Source: CAYOUV01 sp964407265
Lineage (GTDB): Bacteria > Chloroflexota > Anaerolineae > Anaerolineales > Villigracilaceae
Direction: 5' to 3'
Assembly: GCA_964407265.1 (NCBI GenBank)
Contig: CAYOUV010000001.1
Span: forward strand, 62,001 to 126,000
Length of the DNA: 64,000 nucleotides
Shown: in pieces, positions 6,967-14,913 of the stretch
How positions within the stretch are numbered: the stretch's first letter is position 1
How the letters are laid out: each line of letters starts with the position of its first letter
The notes under the pieces: generated by a model
Seen by the model: only the letters and a program-made list of their open reading frames with translations
Told to the model about the DNA's origin: nothing
Database searches by the model: none
Position numbers and translations under genes: made by a program

Positions 6967-9468
6967 ATGAAGAGCAATGAAAGCATTAATGCCCTCACAC
7001 TGACAAATCATCAACTTCAGGCGGAACTTCACAGGTGCGAATATTGCGAAGAAAAACCATGCCAGGAAGCTTGCCCGGCCAACTGTTCTCCGTTTGATTT
7101 CATCATGGCCGCGCGTGAGGGGAATCCATCCGATATACGGCGTGCTGCCGGCGAAATCATGCGCAACAACCCACTTGGCGGCGTCTGTGGATTGGTTTGT
7201 CCGGACACATTGTGCATGGCGGCTTGCACCCGCAAGGATTTCGATGGAGCAATCAATATTCCAAAAATCCAGGCGACCGTGGTCGAGATGGCAAAACGCC
7301 AGGGTGGAATTCCAAAATTCTCGACGACTAAACCCAACGGCAAGAAGATAGCCATTATTGGCGGCGGACCAGCCGGGCTCGGGGCAGCCGCCGCGTTAGC
7401 ACAAATGGGTTACGCTGTAGACATTTACGAGGCGGGTAAGAAATTGGGCGGCATGTTGAATCTAATTCCTGACGACCGCCTGGATAAAAACGCTGTCGAG
7501 ACAGATATCGAATTTCTGCTCTCACTTGGCCAGATCAGGACCAAAACCGAAACGAGGATCGATGACCCGAAATCCCTTTTAGGTCAGGGTTACGAAGCAA
7601 TCTGCGTCACAGTTGGCCTGTGGAAGCCGATCGAGCTTGGCATCGAGAACGAAGACCTGGCGATCAAGATGGTTGATCTGCTCTCCGACCCGCAAAAATA
7701 CCGATTCGACGGACGCGTGGCGGTCATCGGTGGTGGTGCAACAGCAGTGGACTGCGCGATCACTGCCAAAGCGCGGGGTGCCAGACAAGTTGGGATGTTC
7801 ATGCTCGAGAAATTGTCCGAGATGCCGCTTACAGCGCGTGAACGGCAGGATTTGTTGGATTACGACATCGAGGTCAATGGACGCATGCGCGTGACACGCG
7901 TCCTTAAAGACACCCAGGGACTTTGGGGAATCAAGACCCTGAAGGTCGAACTGCCCGAAGACCAACCCTTCAGCCCGGCTGATGTCCGTGATGTGGACGG
8001 GACCGATTGCCTGTGCGCCGATATCAATGCGGTCATCATCTCGATCGGCATGCGCTCCAGCCTGTCGCGCGAACCCGCAGATGGCATCTTCTATGCTGGC
8101 GACATGCTGACCGGGCCAAAGACGGTTGTCCAGGCGGTGGCCTCGGGCAAAAATGCTGCGCTCGAAATTGATGCTTATCTAAACCAACAGCCCAAACCAG
8201 CCATCAAAAACGCATCCAAATCCTATTACGCCTTGCCAGGATTCGATCCTGTACCGGTATCCCTGGAGGCCGACTTTTTCGGACGCCCAATTCGTTCCCC
8301 TTATCTGCTCTCAGCTTCACCGGTCACGGATGGCCTGGAGCAAATGAATAAAGCCTACAAAGCTGGCTGGGCCGGTGGTATCATGAAAACCGCCTTCGAC
8401 AACATTTCGATCCACATCCCGGCCGAGTACATGTTCAGCTTCGATCCGTACACCTACGCAAACTCTGATAATGTCTCCGGGCACCCGCTCGAGCGTGTCT
8501 GCCGGGAGATCGAACAACTCGTCAAGCAGTGGCCTGACCGATTGACACTCGGCTCCACCGGCGGACCAGTTACGGGTCACGATGAGAGCGACCGGGCCGG
8601 CTGGCAGTCCAATACCAAAAAGCTGGAAGCAGCCGGGGCGATGGGTATCGAGTATTCGCTGTCCTGCCCGCAAGGCGGCGACGGCACCGAGGGCGATATC
8701 GTCTCCCAGAACGCGGCCTTAACCGCCAAGATCATCGACTGGATCATGGAAGTCGGCGACCCGGACATCCCGAAGCTGTTCAAATTGACTGCGGCAGTCA
8801 CTTCCATCGTACCAATCCTGCGCGCCATTCGGGGCGTGCTCGACATATACCCTAAAAAGAAGGCCGGCATCACACTGGCGAATTCCTTCCCAACCCTGGC
8901 ATTCCGACCAGCTACCGGGCGCAAGTGGGAGGAAGGCGTCGTGGTTGGCATGAGCGGCGAGGGTGTGACGCCCATCTCGTACCTGACCCTGGCGAATGCC
9001 GTCCCGGAGGGAATCGAGATCTCCGGTAACGGCGGCCCAATGAATTACAAAGCCGCCATGAACTTCCTGGCGCTGGGTGTCAAGACGGTCCAATTCTGCA
9101 CGATTGCCATGAAACACGGCGTTGGGATCATCCGCGAACTCGAATCCGGCACCGCCTTTCTGATGCAGGAACGCGGTATCCATTCCATGCGTGAGTTGAT
9201 CGGTATCGCCCAGCCTGATCCAATCACGGACTTCATGGCGCTCCCCTCGCTGAAGAAAATTTCGAACATCGATCAGGATCAGTGCGTTTTGTGCGGAAAC
9301 TGCGCCCGCTGCCCGTACCTGGCAATCGGTCTCGACGAGCAGGGCCATTTATACACAGATCCGGCGCGCTGCATTGGTTGCTCGATCTGCGCTAAAAAGT
9401 GCTTCGTTGGCGCAATCAGCATGCGGGAACGCACCCCCGCCGAACTTGAAATGTTGGTAGAGAATTAA
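6967..9468 (+). CDS. Dihydropyrimidine dehydrogenase-like flavoprotein (PreT-PreA fusion)
   Basis: The 833-residue protein has the domain order of dihydropyrimidine dehydrogenase: an N-terminal Fe-S domain (C24, C27, C32, C36, C40 and a second Cys group near residues 78-88), an FAD-binding Rossmann fold (GGGPAGLGAA near 130), an NAD(P) fold (GGGATAVDCA near 253), a C-terminal FMN dihydroorotate-dehydrogenase-like barrel from about residue 430, and a two-[4Fe-4S] ferredoxin tail (C773, C776, C779, C782; C802, C805, C808, C812). Mammalian DPD has about 1025 residues, so this is compact. By eye, the position of the DPD catalytic Cys is Ser580 and the pyrimidine-binding Asn before LSCP is also Ser, so uracil may not be the substrate. 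An SsnA aminohydrolase follows 18 bases later, pointing to N-heterocycle catabolism. Confidence 0.82.
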   Translation: MKSNESINALTLTNHQLQAELHRCEYCEEKPCQEACPANCSPFDFIMAAREGNPSDIRRAAGEIMRNNPLGGVCGLVCPDTLCMAACTRKDFDGAINIPKIQATVVEMAKRQGGIPKFSTTKPNGKKIAIIGGGPAGLGAAAALAQMGYAVDIYEAGKKLGGMLNLIPDDRLDKNAVETDIEFLLSLGQIRTKTETRIDDPKSLLGQGYEAICVTVGLWKPIELGIENEDLAIKMVDLLSDPQKYRFDGRVAVIGGGATAVDCAITAKARGARQVGMFMLEKLSEMPLTARERQDLLDYDIEVNGRMRVTRVLKDTQGLWGIKTLKVELPEDQPFSPADVRDVDGTDCLCADINAVIISIGMRSSLSREPADGIFYAGDMLTGPKTVVQAVASGKNAALEIDAYLNQQPKPAIKNASKSYYALPGFDPVPVSLEADFFGRPIRSPYLLSASPVTDGLEQMNKAYKAGWAGGIMKTAFDNISIHIPAEYMFSFDPYTYANSDNVSGHPLERVCREIEQLVKQWPDRLTLGSTGGPVTGHDESDRAGWQSNTKKLEAAGAMGIEYSLSCPQGGDGTEGDIVSQNAALTAKIIDWIMEVGDPDIPKLFKLTAAVTSIVPILRAIRGVLDIYPKKKAGITLANSFPTLAFRPATGRKWEEGVVVGMSGEGVTPISYLTLANAVPEGIEISGNGGPMNYKAAMNFLALGVKTVQFCTIAMKHGVGIIRELESGTAFLMQERGIHSMRELIGIAQPDPITDFMALPSLKKISNIDQDQCVLCGNCARCPYLAIGLDEQGHLYTDPARCIGCSICAKKCFVGAISMRERTPAELEMLVEN

Positions 9469-9486
9469 AATAAATTAGGAGTAGAC

Positions 9487-10806
9487 ATGGCAACCAGATT
9501 TGAAAACGGGATTGTTGTAACGCTTGGCAAGCACAACCGCGTCATTTGGAACGGGGCGGTTGTCTCAGATGGAGATTCGATCGTGGCGGTCGGAGACGCA
9601 GCCGATTTAAAGAAGCGCTTTCCAGAGGCCGACACGGTGGACTGTACCGGCAAGATCATCTTGCCCGGCTTCATCTGCACCCACCACCATTTTTATTCCA
9701 CCATGGCGCGTGGTATGGCCATCCCCGGCGAGCCAGCTTCAAATTTCGTGGAAATCCTGGAGCGCTTATGGTGGAAAGTGGACAAAGCCATTGACGGCGA
9801 GGACATCACACTCTCGGCGCAGATCCCCCTGATCGAGTGCATCCGCAACGGAACGACGACCATCATTGACCACCATGCTTCCCCCTCCATGCGCGAAGGC
9901 TCCCTCGACCTGATCGAAAATGCCGTACGAGAGGCAGGCTTGCGCGCTTCGCTGTGCTACGAGGTCTCGGACCGCAACCAACCCGGCGGCGGGATCAAGG
10001 AAAACGAACGCTTCATCAAGAAGGTTGGCAGGGGCGATGGTCAGATCGCAGCCATGATGGGTCTGCACGCATCCTTTACCTTATCTGACCAAACGCTCGA
10101 AACCTGCGTCGGCATCGCCGAAGACGCTGGCATCGGCTGTCACATCCACGTGGCAGAGGATGCCGCTGACCGAAAGGACTCGCTCGCTAAATACGGCGTA
10201 CCGACCGTCGAGCGATTGCACAAGCTGAACGTCACAGGCGAAAAGTCCATTTTCGTCCACTGCGTCCACGTGGATGAATCCGAGATGGATACCATCGCCG
10301 CCACAAAAACCGCCGTGGTCCACAATCCCGAATCAAACATGAACAATGCAGTCGGTGTGACCAAGGTTTTGAAGATGCTGGAAAAGGGCATTTTGGTCGG
10401 GCTGGGCTCGGACGGCATGTCGTCGGATATGCTGGCCCAGATGCGTTGTGCTTACCTGCTCCACCGCCTCGACAACCATGACCCGCGCGTGGCCTTCATG
10501 GAAGCACCGCAAATGCTCCTGGGCAACAACGCCGACATCGTCGAGCGGCAGTTTGGGATCCGCGTCGGCGAACTGGCCGAAGGACGACCCGCCGACATGG
10601 CCATCCTGGATTACCAGCCGCCCACCCCGCTCAACGCGGACAACTTCCTCGGGCATCTCATCTTCGGCCTGGTTGATGCGACCGTGGACACCACCGTTTG
10701 CCGCGGCCAAATCCTGATGCAGAACAAGCAAATCCTCAGCATGGACGAAGAACGCATCGCCGCCCGCTCGCGCGAACTTGCACCGCAAATGTGGAAGCGG
10801 TTGTAG
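9487..10806 (+). CDS. ssnA: SsnA-type aminohydrolase (amidohydrolase superfamily)
   Basis: This 439-residue metal-dependent hydrolase hydrolyses C-N bonds of a heterocyclic or guanidino-type substrate. The HxH metal motif is His66 and His68 in the CTHHHFYS segment. Later ligands are the His in HIHVAED (about residue 220), the His in VHCVHVDE (about 257) and the Asp in GLGSDGMSSD (about 302). The long N-terminal match (IDHHASP, LWWKVDKA, CYEVSDRN) is to SsnA, a member of the E. coli ygf/xdhD cluster, rather than to guanine deaminase or AtzA. SsnA-family genes travel with molybdenum hydroxylases and purine breakdown; an XdhD-like gene lies 4 kb downstream. The exact substrate is not settled. 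Confidence 0.83.
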   Translation: MATRFENGIVVTLGKHNRVIWNGAVVSDGDSIVAVGDAADLKKRFPEADTVDCTGKIILPGFICTHHHFYSTMARGMAIPGEPASNFVEILERLWWKVDKAIDGEDITLSAQIPLIECIRNGTTTIIDHHASPSMREGSLDLIENAVREAGLRASLCYEVSDRNQPGGGIKENERFIKKVGRGDGQIAAMMGLHASFTLSDQTLETCVGIAEDAGIGCHIHVAEDAADRKDSLAKYGVPTVERLHKLNVTGEKSIFVHCVHVDESEMDTIAATKTAVVHNPESNMNNAVGVTKVLKMLEKGILVGLGSDGMSSDMLAQMRCAYLLHRLDNHDPRVAFMEAPQMLLGNNADIVERQFGIRVGELAEGRPADMAILDYQPPTPLNADNFLGHLIFGLVDATVDTTVCRGQILMQNKQILSMDEERIAARSRELAPQMWKRL

Positions 10807-10830
10807 CGTCTCTGCACGATCACGAAATCA

Positions 10831-10867
10831 GCACTGTTCCCGCGTTTAAACGCGGGAACAGTGCTTT
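10831..10867 (+). terminator. Strong hairpin after ssnA
   Basis: A perfect 14-bp stem, GCACTGTTCCCGCG (10831-10844) against 10851-10864, encloses a TTTAAA loop. The T tail is short (TTTAAT), so it could end transcription or protect the 3' end of the upstream mRNA. It lies 24 bases past the ssnA stop. Confidence 0.7.
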
Positions 10868-10938
10868 AATGGGATTTGTACCGATATGATACAATTCCGC
10901 TTTATCAGAAAAATCAAAAGGGTGATGGAGGTTAATTC

Positions 10939-11934
10939 GTGGAACGAGTAGCACTCTATCTGCAAGATTCGCATGATCTCCGCGACGGCCTGGATTACGT
11001 CCGTTATGCCGAGCAGCGTGGCTTTGAAGCCGTTTGGCAGGCGGAATCACGTTTGGTACGCGATGCCATCGTACCAATGGCAGCTTACGCCGCTGTGACC
11101 CAGAAAATCAAAGTCGGTTCGGGCGTGATCAACAATTGGACCCGCAACATCGGCCTGCTGGCCTCCACCTTCCTGACCCTGGACGACCTGGCTCCTAACC
11201 GGGTCATCTGCGGAATTGGTGCCTGGTGGGACCCATTGGCAAAGAACGTCGGCATCGAGCGCCGTAAACCCCTGACAGCCATGCGCGAGACGATCGAGGT
11301 GCTGCGCCGCCTGCTGAACCTGGAGCGGGTTACTTTTCACGGTGAGTTTCTGCATGTAGACGGCATCGAACTGGACGTGGTGCATGGACGTCGTGAGCCG
11401 CGCAATGTCCCGCTGATGATCGGCGCTACCGGAAACAAGATGCTGGAAATGACCGGCGAGATCGCAGACGGCTGTGTGATGAACTACTGCGTTCCACCCG
11501 ATTACAACGATCGTGCGCTTGAATTACTGGAGAAGGGCGCCCAAAAAGCCGGACGCAAACTCGATGACCTCGACCGCCCGCAACTGATCGTCTGCTCGGT
11601 CGACCACGATCACGACACTGCCATTGACTATACCAAGATGCTCTTATGCCAGTACATGGCTCAACAACCGCATATCGCCAAGGCCTCCGGCGTATCGGAT
11701 GAGGTGGTGCACGAGATCCAGTCCATTTTAGGCTGGCCGGCCTCCAAAGAACAGATCAACCAGGCCAAACACCTGGTCCCTGACCGGCTGGTCGATCGCA
11801 TCACCGCTTCGGGAACGCCCGAGGAAGCGCGCACCAAGGTCAACGAGTACGTCAAACGCGGCGCCACCTGCCCGATCCTTTACCCGGTGGGAGGCAATTT
11901 CAAGCTGCTGATCGATACTTTTGCGCAGAAGTGA
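10939..11934 (+). CDS. LLM-class flavin/F420-dependent oxidoreductase
   Basis: The 331-residue protein is a bacterial luciferase-like TIM barrel. It has the GLDYVRYAEQRGFEAVW start (about residues 17-33), the GSGVINNWTRN loop near 55 with the non-prolyl cis-peptide region, and a GATGNKMLEMTGEIADG segment near 160, all as in methylene-tetrahydromethanopterin reductase-like, F420-using members. The substrate is unknown. It starts with GTG, preceded by GGAGG at 10927. A hotdog thioesterase follows after six bases. The F420 biosynthesis operon 4 kb upstream makes F420 the likely cofactor rather than FMN. Confidence 0.8.
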   Translation: MERVALYLQDSHDLRDGLDYVRYAEQRGFEAVWQAESRLVRDAIVPMAAYAAVTQKIKVGSGVINNWTRNIGLLASTFLTLDDLAPNRVICGIGAWWDPLAKNVGIERRKPLTAMRETIEVLRRLLNLERVTFHGEFLHVDGIELDVVHGRREPRNVPLMIGATGNKMLEMTGEIADGCVMNYCVPPDYNDRALELLEKGAQKAGRKLDDLDRPQLIVCSVDHDHDTAIDYTKMLLCQYMAQQPHIAKASGVSDEVVHEIQSILGWPASKEQINQAKHLVPDRLVDRITASGTPEEARTKVNEYVKRGATCPILYPVGGNFKLLIDTFAQK

Positions 11935-11940
11935 GGCAGC

Positions 11941-12417
11941 ATGGCCACCTTACAACCCAATTCCCGTCACTGCTTCGTCTGCGGGCTTGAAAACCCGATC
12001 GGCCTGAAGCTGCGCATCTACCAAACCGAACCGGGCGTGATCGAGACCAGTTACACCGCGCCAGAACATTTCCAGGGGTATCCGGGCGTGCTGCACGGCG
12101 GCATCGTCGGCGCCATCCTGGACGAGATCAGCGGACGCTCCCTGATGGGGAACGATCCCGAGCATCCGCGTTTTTTGTTCACCGGCAAATTGGACTTGAA
12201 ATACCGCAAGAACGTGCCGGTCGGCAAGCCTTTGCGCATCGTCGGCAAAGCCGGCCGGGATAAAGGCCGTGCCGCCGAAGCCTGGGCCGGGATTTACGAT
12301 GCCGAGACTGGCGAACTGCTGGCCGAGGCCAACGCCCTGCACATCAATGTACCGCCCGATCAATTCGATTTGTCAAAACTGGACCAATTAGGCTGGAAGG
12401 TCTATCCGCTCGAGTAA
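11941..12417 (+). CDS. PaaI-family hotdog thioesterase
   Basis: The 158-residue hotdog-fold protein has the HGGIVGAILDEISGR helix (about residues 51-65), where the conserved HGG and Asp/Glu residues form the thioester hydrolysis site. An N-terminal CFVCG motif near residues 11-15 is common in this subgroup. It would hydrolyse an acyl-CoA thioester in the cytoplasm. It sits six bases after the LLM oxidoreductase and is probably co-transcribed with it. The acyl substrate cannot be told. Confidence 0.82.
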   Translation: MATLQPNSRHCFVCGLENPIGLKLRIYQTEPGVIETSYTAPEHFQGYPGVLHGGIVGAILDEISGRSLMGNDPEHPRFLFTGKLDLKYRKNVPVGKPLRIVGKAGRDKGRAAEAWAGIYDAETGELLAEANALHINVPPDQFDLSKLDQLGWKVYPLE

Positions 12418-12442
12418 ATTGTCTTACAAATTCGCCATTTCG

Positions 12443-12480
12443 ACAGGCATCTTGTTATAATAAAGATGCCTGTTTAATTT
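12443..12480 (+). terminator. Hairpin between thioesterase and FAD-subunit genes, with TATAAT in its loop
   Basis: An 11-bp stem (ACAGGCATCTT at 12443-12453 with 12463-12473) is followed by TTAATTT. The nine-base loop contains a perfect TATAAT (12456-12461), so the same DNA could serve as terminator for the upstream gene and as -10 element for the next gene (ATG at 12501). No clear -35 was found. Confidence 0.55.
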
Positions 12481-12500
12481 ATAAGCCCAATGGAGAATCC

Positions 12501-13253
12501 ATGATCAACGAATACCACCGTCCTGATACCATCGAAGAAACTTTAAGACTCATCGCCCGCCCCGATCCGCGCACCCTGCCACTCGGCGGCGGGACGGTGC
12601 TTAACCACAGCGGGGGCGAATCCCTGGCTGTCGTCGACCTGCAAAGCCTTGATCTGGACACGATCCAGGAGCGCGGCAACGACCTGGAAATCGGCGCGAC
12701 CGCAACGCTGCAATCTCTATACGCAACTCCCCATCTTCCCGCTGCCTTACAGGCAGCCATCAAACTGGATACCAACTACAACCTGCGCCAGGTCGCAACC
12801 CTGGCTGGTGCGCTGGTCGCCTGCGACGGGCGCTCCCCGCTGGCGACAGTTTTCCTGGCGCTGGATGCCAAACTGACCCTGCAACCCGGGGACGAAGAAG
12901 TGACGCTGGGTAACCTGTTACCACTGCGCGAAGAGCTGCTGCGCCACCGGCTGATCACTAAAATTACAATCCTGCTGCAGGTCAAGCTGGCCTTCGAATC
13001 CGTTGCCCGCACACCCGCCGACCGGCCAATCGTCTGTGTTGCCATCGCGCAGTGGCCTTCCGGGCGTACGCGCCTGGCGCTGGGCGGGTACGGGAAAATC
13101 CCGGCACTTGCCATGGATGGCACTGAAGCCACCGGACTGGAAGTCGCCGCCCGCGACAGCTTCCACGAAGCCGCCGACGAGTGGGCCAGCGCTGAATACC
13201 GCCGCGACGTGGCCGCCACGCTGGCCATGCGCTGCCTGCAAAACCTGAGTTGA
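12501..13253 (+). CDS. FAD-binding subunit of a molybdenum hydroxylase (YgfM/CoxM-like)
   Basis: The 250-residue protein matches the FAD-binding subunit of xanthine dehydrogenase/CO dehydrogenase-type enzymes. LGGGTVLNHS (about residues 32-41) is the first FAD loop and LRQVATLAGALVACDGRS (about 95-112) replaces the usual NIRN-ATIGGN loop. It is shorter than XdhB (about 290), like E. coli YgfM. It would pass electrons between the Mo hydroxylase's Fe-S cluster and a soluble acceptor. GGAGA precedes the ATG. The likely partner is the XdhD-like protein at 14910-17885, with one membrane-protein gene between them. Confidence 0.78.
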   Translation: MINEYHRPDTIEETLRLIARPDPRTLPLGGGTVLNHSGGESLAVVDLQSLDLDTIQERGNDLEIGATATLQSLYATPHLPAALQAAIKLDTNYNLRQVATLAGALVACDGRSPLATVFLALDAKLTLQPGDEEVTLGNLLPLREELLRHRLITKITILLQVKLAFESVARTPADRPIVCVAIAQWPSGRTRLALGGYGKIPALAMDGTEATGLEVAARDSFHEAADEWASAEYRRDVAATLAMRCLQNLS

Positions 13254-13257
13254 CCTC

Positions 13258-14913
13258 ATGAAATCTAATCGCTGGCTCATCCTGGGTCTGATCGGTTGTC
13301 TGCTGGTGGCTGGAGGCGCTTATTTCTGGGCCACCGGCCTGATGGATTCGCTTTACAACTTCCGCTCGCCGTTACATGCCAATCCACCCGCGCCGGGTCA
13401 GGCCATCGGACAACCGACGACCCGGCGGGTTGTGGTTGTCCTGATTGACGCCCTGCGGGCCGATACTTCGCTCAAACCGGAAGTAATGCCAACCCTGAAT
13501 CAATTGCGGGACCAGGCTGCCTGGGCCACCATGCACAGCCAGGTGCCGTCCTATTCCGAGCCCGGCTACACAGTCCTGATGACCGGCGCCTGGCCGTACC
13601 TCAGCGACGGCCCGGCTATGAACCTGGATTACGCGGACATTCCCACCTGGACCCAGGACAATCTCTTCAGCGCCGCTCACCGCGCCGGTCTGAAGACCGC
13701 CGTTTCGGGGTACTACTGGTTTGAAAAACTCATCCCGCAGGATGCGGTCGATGCCAGCTTTTACACGCCTGGCGAAGATAAAATCGCCGACCGCGAAGTG
13801 GTCGATCAGGCTCTGCCCTGGCTGCAAAGCGGGGCTTACAACCTCGTGCTGATCCACATCGACCAGGTCGATTACGCCGGACACCACGAGGGGGGTCCGC
13901 GCGATCCGCGCTGGGACGCAGCCGCCACCCGTTCCGATGATTTGCTACGCGAAATCGTTTCGCAACTCGACCTCGAGCAGGATACCGTGATCGTACTGTC
14001 CGACCACGGCCAGATCGACCGCGGCGGCCACGGCGGCCAGGATCCGATTGTGTTATTGGAGCCGTTCGTCATGGCTGGCGCAGGCGTCAGGCCCGGCCGC
14101 TACCCCGATATGTACCAGGTGGACGTCGCGCCGACGGTTGCTGCGCTGCTCGGGACCAACCTGCCAGCGAGCAGTCAAGGCAATGTTCTGACCGAGATGC
14201 TTGCACTTTCGCCCGAAAAATCCGCAAATATCTCGGAGGCGCTCAACCAGCAACAAATGACCCTGTCTGACGCTTATCAAAAAGCTATCGGCTACCGGGT
14301 CGCACCGGACGCCGGAGAAAAGGACATCCTGGGCTACTATCAAGGGCTGATCGAAAAAGCCAGAAACACCCGGTTGGAGCACGAGCGTACCCCGCGTTTT
14401 CTTTTCGCCGCCATTTTAATGCTCATTCCCGCCATCCTCCTGGTCTGGAAGCGCAGCCGCATGGTCGCCTGGTTATTTGGTGGAGCTGGCATTTACCTGG
14501 TTTTGTTCAATTTCATCTATGCGGGGCTCGCCGGGCGGACGTACTCGCTCAGTTCGGTCGCCAGTTCAACCGATATTATTCTCACGACAGCCCTCATTTC
14601 CCTGCTGGCGCTGACGGTGGCCTGGCTGATCCTTTCCTTCAGCCTCAAAAATTTCAGAGCCCAACCCTTGCATGCGGCTGAGACGACCCTCGGCCTGACC
14701 TATGTCACCCTTTACCTGCTGGCCCTGCCGATCCTGTGGAGTTTCGCCTTGAACGGTGCACTGATCAGCTGGACTCTACCCGACTTCGCCAGCATGTTCC
14801 TGGGCTTTCTTTCGACTATCCAGAGCCTGATCGTCGCTGTGACAGGCATCCTCCTGACTGGCGTCGCAGCGCTCATCGCTCGGATTGTCAACCAAAAACC
14901 GGAGTTACGATGA
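13258..14913 (+). CDS. Membrane-anchored alkaline phosphatase-superfamily protein
   Basis: The 551-residue protein has an N-terminal membrane anchor (about residues 7-27) and an extracytoplasmic phosphodiesterase/sulfatase-like domain. VVLIDALRAD (about 60-69) carries the first metal Asp, PSYSEPGYTVLMTG (about 97-110) the likely Ser/Thr nucleophile, HIDQVDYAGHH (about 200) further metal ligands, and LSDHGQIDRGGHGG (about 246) the final Asp-His set. About five transmembrane helices follow from residue 380. This resembles type I phosphodiesterase/GPI-ethanolamine-phosphate-transferase-like proteins. Its TGA overlaps the ATG of the XdhD-like gene, so it is co-translated with the Mo hydroxylase; the reason is unclear. 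Confidence 0.75.
   Translation: MKSNRWLILGLIGCLLVAGGAYFWATGLMDSLYNFRSPLHANPPAPGQAIGQPTTRRVVVVLIDALRADTSLKPEVMPTLNQLRDQAAWATMHSQVPSYSEPGYTVLMTGAWPYLSDGPAMNLDYADIPTWTQDNLFSAAHRAGLKTAVSGYYWFEKLIPQDAVDASFYTPGEDKIADREVVDQALPWLQSGAYNLVLIHIDQVDYAGHHEGGPRDPRWDAAATRSDDLLREIVSQLDLEQDTVIVLSDHGQIDRGGHGGQDPIVLLEPFVMAGAGVRPGRYPDMYQVDVAPTVAALLGTNLPASSQGNVLTEMLALSPEKSANISEALNQQQMTLSDAYQKAIGYRVAPDAGEKDILGYYQGLIEKARNTRLEHERTPRFLFAAILMLIPAILLVWKRSRMVAWLFGGAGIYLVLFNFIYAGLAGRTYSLSSVASSTDIILTTALISLLALTVAWLILSFSLKNFRAQPLHAAETTLGLTYVTLYLLALPILWSFALNGALISWTLPDFASMFLGFLSTIQSLIVAVTGILLTGVAALIARIVNQKPELR

Noticed and set aside
6967..9468. YgfK (putative selenate reductase subunit) as identity of the DPD-like protein
   Set aside because: Its neighbour SsnA suggested YgfK, but YgfK has the barrel domain first and the FAD part later; the order here is the reverse and matches DPD.
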